NCBI RefSeq assembly: GCF_009017415.1
Contig: NC_092409.1
Location: 1,736,001-1,800,000, forward strand
Length of the DNA stretch: 64,000 bases
DNA from: Aspergillus flavus
Lineage: Eukaryota; Ascomycota; Eurotiomycetes; Eurotiales; Aspergillaceae
Direction: 5' to 3'
Shown piece by piece: positions 54,806 through 64,000 of this stretch (its first letter is position 1; each line of letters starts with the position of its first letter). Below the pieces are notes generated by a model, which had not been told where the DNA came from, did not search any database, and saw only the letters and a program-made list of their open reading frames with translations. The position numbers were made by a program, and so were the translations under genes.

Positions 54806-57800
54806 ATGTCGCAACCTGTTGGCCTCACAGACTCGAGAATTGTTATGGCAGAGCAGAGCAGCCACGATGTGGTAAATCAAACCCTGTCGGGCGGCGAGCC
54901 CTCGCCTTCCGACGTTCCTGCGAGCACCAACGACAAGAAACCTGCCGGAGGGGACGTGGGGGAGATCAAACATACCGCAACACATACACAGCTCGAAACA
55001 ATCACGAACGCCGAACAAGGCACACTTGATACGAGTTTATCCGAGACATATAATGAAAATAATGCCGCTGGGAGGGATACGGAACAATCGACGACAGTGA
55101 GTCTTGGTTACCTGGGTATTACAAGGCCCCCCTACTGAATCAGACATAGGATAATTCAAGGCAAGGCCCTGGGCCCGTGGCGACAAGGGCGCTTGAATTA
55201 AATGGAGTAGCATCCGGTTCCGATGTTGGAGAGGATACGGCCTCTCAAGGCGGCTCAGAATCCGACGCCAGTCGAACGGAGAGCAGACTTAACTCACGTG
55301 CAAGTTCAACCAAGAGGCCGACATCATTCAAGCCAGTCTCCTTCGCAAAATTTTCAGTACCCAAAGCTCCGGGAACGCCTCCGACAGCTAAGATTTCTGA
55401 GAAAGGTATTTATCCTTACCAGGTGCCACGCCAATTAGATGTCTAACCGGTCCTAGCTCCGTTGTCTTCAACTACCCCGCTGGGTGTACCTTTGCAAAGC
55501 TCACGACCACGTTTGGTCGCGAAAACCACTAGCAGTCTTCGCGACTCATTATCGAAAACCGGGACAGGTGCGGCGAGGCCAGCTGGAAGTGGGCCTGACC
55601 CAAATCAAGTCTGGAATAAGAACCGACGTAAGGCAGTATTGATTGTGTCTCGAAGTCTTCGCTAACTATGAATTGTGTGCAGCGGTCCAGCAAACTCCAC
55701 CGAAACACTTAACGGACGAAGAGCTTAAGCAGCAGTATGGAATCCACATGACGTCGCGTATTCAAGAAGATGGCGGTGGAACAGAGGCAAAGTGGGCCGA
55801 TATTGATGATGATGAAGATGACTGGGCGCCGGAAACAATTGAATGGACTGATGGAACGAAGACAAATCTTTCTCAAGTGGAACATACTGCGGCAACCAAG
55901 CAAGAGAACAGGCCGTCGATGGAACCTAAGGATGACTTTCCGCCTCCACGCCCCGAGCAAGTCCCCGCTCCCAAAGAGACTACCAAGTTTGTCCCAAAGC
56001 CTACGACCTCGGTTGGACCAAACCCTACTGTCCTCAGGTTGGGGGCAAATGCGGAGAGACAGGCAAAGAGCGCAAGCATTTCTTCTAAAGGTACGAACGA
56101 GAAGTCGCCGTCACTATCTACAAGTCCGGCGCCACCCCCAGCCAAGTCACCGTGGGCTCCTCTACCACCAGTTGAGAAAATATCCCCTGTTATACCTCCT
56201 GTGCAAGTTCAACCTCAGGTACATACTTCGCCCAGGGAGCCACACACGATCGACCGTTATAGCGGCGTTGCCCAGCCGAAGGAGATCGCCGCAGACGACT
56301 TCAACCGGTCATGGAAAGACTCGCAGTCAGGTACCCGTGAGCTATACAACTCCCGGTCGGGTCGTTATGAGCCAGTATCTGAAACTAGGAAGGGATCTTG
56401 GCGCACTGAGCAGAGCTTTCGCACCCCATCCGTGTTGCAGAGGCCAGCGCAGGGCGAACAGGCAGGACCTGCGGAACCTTCACCCGCGTTTCAGACACAT
56501 AGGTCAAGCGGACAGGATGGCATTCACTGGACACGTCGGCGAACTTCATCTAATGTCAGCGGAGGAAGTGGCAGCTTTGCACGTCGGATGTCAATTGGTC
56601 GAAACGATGCAACTCAACGGTCGTTTGAAACTAGAAGAGGATCACAGGTGAACGGTATGGTTGAACCCCCGTTGCCAGGCTTGGTGCCTCAACAGGAGAC
56701 ACCTTTGCGAGAAACTTCTCCTGCTCGACGTGGCCCCGGTCATTCATGGCCTCCGCGTGGTGCAGCCGGCGTACATGAAAGAGCTCCTGGTGCACCTGAT
56801 GGCACGAGTCAGCCATATGTTCCTTACACTGTCAACCAAACTGCGACCCCGCAGGCGCCCCAGGAAGATCCAGTTGCCATGCAAGAACGCATTATGAAAG
56901 AAAAGAGAATGGAAGCTCGACAGCGAAGAATAGAGCAAGAAGAAAAGGAGGAAGCTGCTAAACGGGAAAGGATCCGGCAAAAGCTCGAAGCCCTTGGTCC
57001 ACCTCCCGAAAAGCCCAAGCCGCAGCGCAAGGATACTCTGGAAGGTAGTAAGCCTGACACTATTCCCTCCCCCGGTGTTACTCACTCATCATTGTCGCCT
57101 CCCAAACCCCCGGTTCCGGAACCAACGGGAGAGCCAAAGCAATATGGAATGATGAAGGTTCATCATCCCGACACTGTGAGAAAGTTAGTGGAGAGGGACA
57201 GAGCTGCCGAAAAGTCCTCGTCGACGGTCAATGCCCGGCGCGCCCCTTCACCTCCTCGGGAATCCAAACCTGACACTACCACGACGAATGGACTTCAACA
57301 GCCTGGTGACTCTCAAACACAAGCACATGAAAAACTGCCAGAGAACAAGCTCGATGAGCAATCAACCCAGTGGAGGGGTGGCCTCAATGCTTCTAGTTCG
57401 TACCCGCCGTGGGCTCCGAATGCCAAATTAGTCGGGGCCTCTCCATCCATGGCGAACCCCTGGAAACCTCTTAGCAGTGACAAGACCTTGGGTAATGGTA
57501 TATTTGAACAGAGCCTTCCCGGGTTTCCGCCAGGAAGAGATGTTCCTCTGCGCAACCCGCTTGTTTTGGATCAGCCGCCTGTTGCTCCAGGATCACAGTC
57601 GTTCTCAACACCTTCGCGCTCACCTCAAGAAAGTACACCAATATCCCCCATATCGTCCCCCAAAGTTAGACACGCACCATACGAGTCTTTAAACCCCATT
57701 TCCCGTCCTGGACCTATTGGACCTCCTAGTTCGCAACACCAATGGCAAAATGACAACCGTGTCGCTGGGACCGTTGCCTGGAACAATTTCCATACAGTTG

Positions 57801-58987
57801 CTGCCAAGCGCGAAGCAGAAGAAAATGAAAAACTTCGCAATGAGATGAACGCCGCGCGCGAGGGACCATCTTCTCTACAAGTAACTTTCAACGAGACTTG
57901 GCGGCAGGTACGGACTGGAGACCAAGCTGGGCAAAGACAGGTCGTTGGTATATCAAGAACAGCAGAGACCAGCGCACCAAATCCAAATCCTCTTCCAGGG
58001 TTGGATCATTCTGTTGGTCCTCTTTCCTTTACAGAGACTAATTCACGCCCTCTTGGCAGCGTTCCAGTCCGAAGTTCACGATTCTTCCCACAGGCATCTG
58101 AACAGTACAAGAAGCCACCTTTTGCGGAAGGTGATTTTATTCGCAGCCCCTCACCACCACCACCAGAAGAAATGTCAACGCATCCAGTATTCACAGGGAA
58201 TACCAGCAAACCTTTGGTACACCTCCCTGCGCCAAGGCCCATTGTCAAACTTCCCCCGAAAGTCATCGCTCCACCACAACCTCCTCCCACCTTCGCATCT
58301 ATGGCTGCTGCGCCGCCCTGCCCTCCTGTCTCCACTGCTACTTCGTGGCAGGAGAAAATCAATACTCTATTTGGCAAGAAGACAGTGCCTGAGAGGAAGA
58401 CTGCCTTGGCCGTGACGTCTGCATCTAAAGAACCCCTGGATGTATTGCATATCGCCGCAGTTTCAGTCTCACTGCCTCAACATAGCGAACAACCAATTGG
58501 AGACGGTGAGATAACTGCTAAGCAGGTTGAAGAAACCGAAGAGATTTTTGAGGACCGTGAAGTAGGATCTCTACCTGTTGTCCGAGTTCCTACTAGGGCT
58601 CCTCCCGCAGCTTGGCAGGCGGCGCCACCACCTTCGCAGTCGAGACTACGAGCTAAGCATTTGAAGCTAATGCAGGTTCATAGCGTTGAGCCTTATTCAT
58701 TTGGTTTCCAAGACAAAGATGGCTCGGGAAATTTGCGTGTTTCAATCCGTTTCCCAGGTACAATTATGGCGAAAACGGTGGCCCTCCCGAGGAAGGCGGG
58801 AAGCCAGAACCCCCGACCACGTGGAACTTCGAGCTATAAGCCTCGAAAGAACACGAAACCTCGCGAAGGACCTGGAGCCTCGAATTCCAAGAAATCATCT
58901 TCCCAACAAAGCAATGAAACAAGCTCTCCGCGGCACCAGTCGCGCAATGCTTCCTGGGGCCCACGTACATATAGCGGGTCTCGTTAA
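54806..58987 (+). CDS. Large disordered protein, function not recognised
   Basis: Exons 54806-55096, 55150-55405, 55457-55627 and 55683-58987 join in phase to 1340 aa. I do not recognise the family. Most of it is low-complexity, rich in Pro, Ser and charged residues. Ordered-looking islands are the block near 240-310 (KHLTDEELKQQYGIHMTSRI, then KWADIDDDEDDWAPETIEW), which looks conserved and resembles a short binding motif; a charged coiled-coil-like helix (ERIMKEKRMEARQRRIEQEE); and VAWNNFHTVAAKREAEENEK with SLQVTFNETWRQVR. A hydrophobic-aromatic block RVSIRFPGTIM precedes a basic tail. No membrane segments or enzymatic motifs are seen. RNA-binding or scaffold roles are possible but only guesses. 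An in-frame ATG at 54845 is an alternative start. Confidence 0.8.
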
Positions 58988-60003
58988 GCGTGGTGTGAAA
59001 GTATCCATGCGGAATATGTCCCGTTCTTTCAGTTACGTTTCAGCCTTGAACTGGCCTTTGCCAGGTTTCCGATATTCGTTGAGCGTCTTTTTCGGTATTG
59101 ATGAGCTACGTAGGGGAATTGACGGGTCTGGTTTTGCCTTGAATTTCTAGTGCTCTTCTTAATGTCCTTATCTTTTCTAACCGTACATTATTTCCTCCTT
59201 CTACCTTATCAACACTGGCCACGAGTAACATCGCCATATTGAGTTGGGTGGGGAATCCTTCCCTTCCACATACAAAGCACCAGTCCTGTGACTTATCCAT
59301 CCTGCTGTCCGTATGAGAGAAATACAGATGTTCGAGTCTGTCATACTTTGTTCTCATTTCACTTCCTCTCAGCCATCTTTCTTTACTCCCTCGTGTCCCA
59401 TCACCAGGCTCTGTGCTGTTTGATGTATTGACTCCCGTTTTGCTCTCCTACTTGTCTTCAATGTCCTGTTTCGGGCTCTTCTATACTTATACATCTCATT
59501 CAGGAGACTTTAGCACTTGAGGCAAAGCCTGTGTATTCCTTGCTCTCGTGGTTAGAAGCCAAGGACGGGCTGGAGACAGAAAGAAGTACGAAGCACTGTC
59601 TTGAGACTCGATATGCGTGTATCTAGCATCGTACCCGGCCAGGTCTGCATTAAATTCTCGTTTATATCTCTAGGTAATTTTTGGCATTGTAGACGGTGTA
59701 AGGTATTCCACTTTTTTGTTCATCAGCTCTCTCCGCGTTGCTAGATATAGGAAGAGGTATTAGAGCAAACTTCGCATAGGGATGATTGCTTGAGTATATT
59801 ATAATATCACCTAGTCCCTGGCGTTGTTACCAACCCAGACAAACCACAAAAACAGAACCAGTAAAACACCAGTGACCAAGCCCACGCTAATAATGTCATA
59901 CAAATGCTCGACACCAAAAGAGACGGTTTATGTACAAGTTTTGGGCGAAAGCAAAAAACAGCCTTGCCATATTTAATATTTTTCGGTCGAGTATTTTTGC
60001 GCC
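58988..60003. other. Convergent intergenic region
   Basis: One kilobase between the ends of the disordered-protein gene and esa1. It should contain both 3' untranslated regions. No supported gene or repeat. Confidence 0.5.
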
Positions 60004-61868
60004 TCACCAATTCCATGTTCGACTTGAAGCTGTGAAAACTGGAGGCTTCCATTGTAAGCGTGCAGGGTCGATTTTGCGCGACCCTTTAATTTTCTCTTTC
60101 TCAAGACGCTTATTGTGTTGCTCCACAACTTGATCCGTGAGGACGATAACCCAGTTTCCTTTCTGTACAAATAGTTAGTTATCTATTCCGAGCATGTGGG
60201 GTGAAGAGCAGGTTCTAGTAACATACGTGGTATCTAAGCATATTGAACACAACCAGTGTCTCATGCACATCCTTCTCGGTCATAGACGTTAACACAGCAA
60301 GTTCGTTCTCACTCATGGACTCTCGGCCCGGCTCTATGAGTAACTCCACGAGTGTTTCTCGCCAGTATTGCCGATAACTTAGCAGACCCAGGTCACTGAG
60401 GGGCTTTTCTGGAGAGCCAAGCTTTCCTTCTCGCTTGCTGAGCTCATAGCTGAAAGCAATAAGCAGTCGCCCGTAGCCGAGACGCTGGTATTGTGGTAAG
60501 GTCAAGATACAAGCAAGGTTATAACCTTCTGCGGAATCTTTTTCTTTGGAGAAATAGCCCACCAGATGGCAACCGGTCTCATCCCGAGTGGCCATGCAGT
60601 AGAAAAGGAAAGGGTCGACGTCGTAGTAGAGTGTTTTATGGTCAAGAAAGAGTTTGCTAAGAAGGCAAAGATTGCGGCACCAGGTGCGCTGGCGCCGACC
60701 GTCCACTTCAAAGAATGATATACGGTCATCACGATAGATCTCGTTCCCAGGTGGGTGAACAAGTGTACATTTCGAACGGTGACGCTCGAAAGCGCGTTTG
60801 TTGTCGAAATAACTCAAGCAGAATTCATCAATGTAGACCATATCGACATCCGAGAACGAGGCAGGATAAGGAGAGAAGTACCACGGCTCAATGTCAAACT
60901 TGCCCATTTGTAGACGATTCAAGTTACGCACACGGTGAATTTCCGTGGGATTTTGGGTCATACTTCCGCTTGTACGCAATCGTTCGATTTCCTCTTCGCG
61001 TGACATTTTACCTTGTTCATGCTCTTCCTTGGTATCCGTGAAACTGACGCCGATCATATCAACATCTTCCATTTCAGGCTTAGGGGTCACGTCTGCAGAA
61101 ATGGCTTCCGAATCTAGAACTGACAAATTTGCAGGCGTCTCGTCACGGTTCTCTTTCCCGCCTGCCTTAGACGGACGCTGTGCTTTGCCAATATTGGTGT
61201 TTTTGCCTGTCAAGAGATCTGGGGTTGCCGAAACCTCGCGGCTTCCGGCTCTTGCACGCTTCTGAGCATTCTTGCTCGGTGCTTTATTACCAGGACCTGC
61301 TTTCTTCTTCTCTGGTTTTTCAGGCTGCGGCCATTCAACCTCGTGAGATAAATCAATCCTTGTGGAATCGATCCACTCTATGATAGTGTCAGCATGATCT
61401 TGCAAGATTGATATTGGCGCCAGACTTACCGTCGAGACGTTTATTGAAATCGACATAATGGACGCTAAAGTCTGATTAGCACTCTTGTGTAGGCACAACA
61501 TATGCCTATCTAAAACGTACTAAAAGCTTGGACCATCTTTGCGCTGTCTGATAGACAAAATTTCAGCTTTTCTCAATTCTCCATCCTAGCGAGGTATGTC
61601 AGTATATAGTTCAGTATATGACGTTAATCACGTGACCATGTAAAAATTGAAGGGATTGAATCGCAACTAACCTTCTGAACCATGGCCTTAACACCGATTC
61701 TATCGTTCAGATTAGTTGATGCGACCGATGAAGTAGATATCAAAGACACTATAAATAATTTCTCAAGGTATATTCAGCGACATACCGAATGGTGTTGAGG
61801 GTGGCGAACCCCTTCTCAACGGGGTCCGGCGTCGCGGTTGCCTCCCCATGGGAATCTCTGACGCCCAT
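60004..61868 (-). CDS. esa1: Esa1, MYST histone acetyltransferase (NuA4 catalytic subunit)
   Basis: Nuclear acetyltransferase of the NuA4 complex acting on histone H4 and H2A. Six exons: 61868-61786, 61699-61672, 61585-61521, 61464-61430, 61377-60227 and 60162-60004, total 506 aa. The chromo-barrel domain is rebuilt across exons 2-5 ([20 protein letters not shown], then [20 protein letters not shown]). After a lysine-rich linker comes the MYST domain with the zinc-finger-like [20 protein letters not shown], then [15 protein letters not shown] (catalytic Cys and acetyl-CoA loop) and [15 protein letters not shown] (catalytic Glu). It ends [12 protein letters not shown] plus a short tail, as in Esa1. 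All five introns have GT-AG ends and keep phase. The initiator is the first ATG of the chromo-barrel frame. Confidence 0.95.
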
Positions 61869-62349
61869 CGTGTGGGAGAAGTGATACTGGATCGTTCTAG
61901 CCGGTTTCTATAGATGCAGATACAAAAGTGGAGGGCATACGCGATGCAGACGAAGGGGGACGATACTGGAGGGGATGGAAGATTATCCGTTGTGATGCTC
62001 GGAAGAGACCGCCTTTGAGGCTGTTTGCCTGAGGTTCCAAATCCGTGGTCATCTTATCGTCCGTTTCTGGTAGTAGCCCTTACAGTGACTGTCATATTAT
62101 GGTTCGTTTTCTATTTGAGCATGCAAATGCTGCCTCTACATTTCGTTTCATTTGTGTTTAGTATCCCCTTAATAAAATAACCCTGAGCCAACAGTAGAGA
62201 TACCGCAAAAAAAAGACAGTATGAACAAACTTCCAGTAAAACCCGATAGACACGCCATGTATGAAGACTTGCAGCGAATGTGGAAGAAGGGCATAATTGG
62301 ATTACATTTTGGAGTACAGGATTCAGGCACTGACCTCACAGCTTCAGCA
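61869..62349. promoter_or_regulatory. Esa1 promoter and cef1 3' region
   Basis: 480 bp between tandem minus-strand genes; presumably the esa1 promoter and leader. Nothing distinctive recognised. Confidence 0.5.
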
Positions 62350-64000
62350 TCAATGCCATCCGTTGACCATTCCACCGGTCCCTGCAACGAGTTCATCAAG
62401 TTCCTCTTTTCGGGTCCGGTATACTTCTTGAGCTTCACGCTCTCTTCTCATGACGAAGGCCACATCGTCCCGCAGCTTCTCTAGCCTCCTGGAAATGGCT
62501 GCCTCCTCAGAAATCTGCAGGTTACGGAATGCATCTAGTTCATCCTTTGACTTCTCCAGAGCAGCGCTGGCTTCAAGTATCTTAGTCCGTAGCATCTTCG
62601 CCCGGTTTTGATACCCACCGTAATGTAGCGCAAGCTTCTTCTCAAGCTTGTTTCCTCTCTCAGCCGTGGCAAGTAGAGAGGCTTGCACATTGTCAAAAAC
62701 ACCAATCATGCGTTGCTCTTGTTGGTACTCGTCCTCTTCGTCGTCGGCATAATTGGAGAGACCTGGAAGAGCCTTCGAATGTGCAGTCGTCCACTGTGCA
62801 TCGAAATTCTCTGTCCACTCCGGTTTCCTTTCATCAGAAGTGGCTTCGGTGACAATAGCGCTGCGAGCTGCTTCCATCAACGTGTCGTCAAACCGTTCCA
62901 CCTTCCGTGCTTTTCCTTCTACCTTAGCACCGGGGAGGGGGAATTTTCGAGCATCGTGGGCAATGAGCAGAGCAGCCTCTTTGGAGATCATGCTGGCAAT
63001 CGGATCTGTCACTTGCGACGCACGTTCGACCAGCGCGTCTATATCTAGAACGCTTGGACGGGGCAATGATCGTTGATAGACTTGTGATTGACGCTTTAGT
63101 TCAGCCTGTGCTGCCTTTTCTCGCGCCTCTCTTTCCCTTCTGTCACGCTCCGCCATATCCTCTTCCATATATTCCTCACTGACTGTCGGCTCTGTAGACT
63201 CTGAAGGAAGTTCTTCCAATTCCCATTCGGTTTCTTTTGGTTTTGGTAGGGCAGAAAGCTTGCTGCGAATGCTTTGGCGCATAAAACTCTCGTGCATCTT
63301 GATCTCCTTCGGAGTGCTCCCAACAAGTTGTTCCCCTTCCATCTGATTCAGGGAGAAATGGTCACGGGGGGTTCGTAGAGGAGTCGCTCCCGGACCAACA
63401 CCTCCACGCATAGGTGTCGCACCGACACCACCATTGGCCTGTCGGAAAGGCGTGGCCATAGGGTTCGGGGTGACAATCTCCTGGCGCCGTGGTGCAATAC
63501 CATCAAAACCGGTAGAAGATCCCCCCTCGTGCAAAGGTGTGTTCTCTCCTCCCAGCAATGAAGATTGGGTTTCAGTAAGGGCTCTGATGTTCTTAATCTC
63601 ATTGGCGATATGGTCTTCCTCCGGCGCAGCGCGAGGAGTCCTTATCGGTGTCCCACCAACAATTGCCGAATAATTCCCAAGCAATCCTCGCGTCATTTCT
63701 TCATCTCCAGCCATTTTGCTGGCCTTATCACCTGCCATACCCATCTTGATGATATCTTCCATTTCACTTTCACTAACCTGAGGGCTTGGTAAGACGAGAG
63801 CTCTTCTTTTGCTACTCTGCTCCGCCTCGCGGATCTTCTGCATTTGACCAGCTCTTGCTGCTGCTGCAGAAGCTGCAGAACTGCTGTTCTTATCATTCTT
63901 CCTCTTCTTGCGCTCAGCCTCCTCGTCTTGGTCTCCTTTGCGCTTGTTGGCAAGCTGTTGCTTACGGGGGTCGAACATTTCGCGCTGCCTCTCATTCCTG
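62350..64000 (-). CDS. cef1: Cef1/Cdc5 pre-mRNA splicing factor, N-terminal part missing
   Basis: Core component of the Prp19 (NineTeen) complex of the spliceosome. The frame is open to the right edge, so the N-terminal Myb repeats lie outside; about 549 C-terminal residues are seen. Family signatures include REMFDPRKQQLANKRKGD, the ALVLPSPQVSESEMEDIIKM stretch, LLGNYSAIVGGTPIRTPR, the repeated TP motifs NTPLHEGG, TPNPMATPFRQ and GATPLRTPRD, which are phosphorylatable sites in Cdc5, and the C-terminal coiled coil KKLALHYGGYQNRAKMLRTK. The stop at 62350 follows GTGGMVNGWH. No intron is needed in the visible part. Confidence 0.92.
   Translation of the reverse strand, partial: RNERQREMFDPRKQQLANKRKGDQDEEAERKKRKNDKNSSSAASAAAARAGQMQKIREAEQSSKRRALVLPSPQVSESEMEDIIKMGMAGDKASKMAGDEEMTRGLLGNYSAIVGGTPIRTPRAAPEEDHIANEIKNIRALTETQSSLLGGENTPLHEGGSSTGFDGIAPRRQEIVTPNPMATPFRQANGGVGATPMRGGVGPGATPLRTPRDHFSLNQMEGEQLVGSTPKEIKMHESFMRQSIRSKLSALPKPKETEWELEELPSESTEPTVSEEYMEEDMAERDRREREAREKAAQAELKRQSQVYQRSLPRPSVLDIDALVERASQVTDPIASMISKEAALLIAHDARKFPLPGAKVEGKARKVERFDDTLMEAARSAIVTEATSDERKPEWTENFDAQWTTAHSKALPGLSNYADDEEDEYQQEQRMIGVFDNVQASLLATAERGNKLEKKLALHYGGYQNRAKMLRTKILEASAALEKSKDELDAFRNLQISEEAAISRRLEKLRDDVAFVMRREREAQEVYRTRKEELDELVAGTGGMVNGWH

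Noticed and set aside
55770..56651. 293-codon frame overlapping the large disordered-protein gene
   Set aside because: Alternate frame of a biased coding sequence; arginine-rich composition, no domain, and the primary frame continues through with in-phase introns.
1..64000. Transposons, LTRs, CRISPR arrays or strong RIP islands
   Set aside because: No transposase or reverse-transcriptase motifs, no direct terminal repeats or spacer arrays noticed by eye; AT content is not locally extreme enough to call RIP.

Overview
This window looks like nuclear DNA of a filamentous ascomycete, most probably Eurotiales (Aspergillus/Penicillium-like). The evidence is short introns of about 46-110 nt with GTRNGT donors and CTAAC-type branch sites, CT-rich leaders, a Zn2Cys6 regulator, a GH31 alpha-xylosidase and proteins that read like Aspergillus orthologues. 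Twenty protein-coding genes (two cut by the window edges), one clear pseudogene and one possible decayed locus are described. I saw no rRNA, convincing tRNA, CRISPR array or recognisable transposon.

Left end (1-7.8 kb): a compact metabolic group. It holds an MFS sugar/quinate-type porter (5' cut), a Yhm2-type mitochondrial citrate/2-oxoglutarate carrier paralogue, a LigI-like (2-pyrone-4,6-dicarboxylate lactonase-type) amidohydrolase and an aconitase paralogue with a presequence-like N-terminus. The divergent carrier/hydrolase promoter and the aconitase promoter each carry an almost identical CGG-N6-CCG palindrome, which suggests one Zn2Cys6 regulator. By inference this is a catabolic cluster feeding an aromatic ring-cleavage or tricarboxylic product into the TCA cycle.

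Middle-left (7.8-18.4 kb): gene-poor accessory DNA. It holds a frameshifted histidine acid phosphatase pseudogene, a promoter-plus-intron remnant, a lone Zn2Cys6 transcription factor (4 exons) and 2.7 kb of non-coding DNA with a striking 40-bp inverted repeat carrying CACGTG and CCAAT motifs.

Centre (18.4-32.4 kb): Iml1 (GATOR1), an intracellular alpha-xylosidase and an Lst4/FNIP-type protein. Two TORC1/Rag amino-acid-sensing factors thus flank a sugar hydrolase.

Right half (33-64 kb): dense housekeeping genes. They are Esf1 (18S rRNA processing), a uridine kinase/UPRT, Gid8 (GID E3 ligase), an EF-hand external NADH dehydrogenase, the Scc2/Mis4 cohesin loader, RNA polymerase I subunit Rpa12, deoxyhypusine hydroxylase Lia1, the complex I NDUFS4-type subunit divergent from ATP synthase subunit f, a large disordered protein I do not recognise, the MYST acetyltransferase Esa1, and the C-terminal part of splicing factor Cef1/Cdc5 running off the right edge. 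Exon models were made by hand from splice consensus, reading phase and family alignment from memory. Every multi-exon model listed closes in frame.
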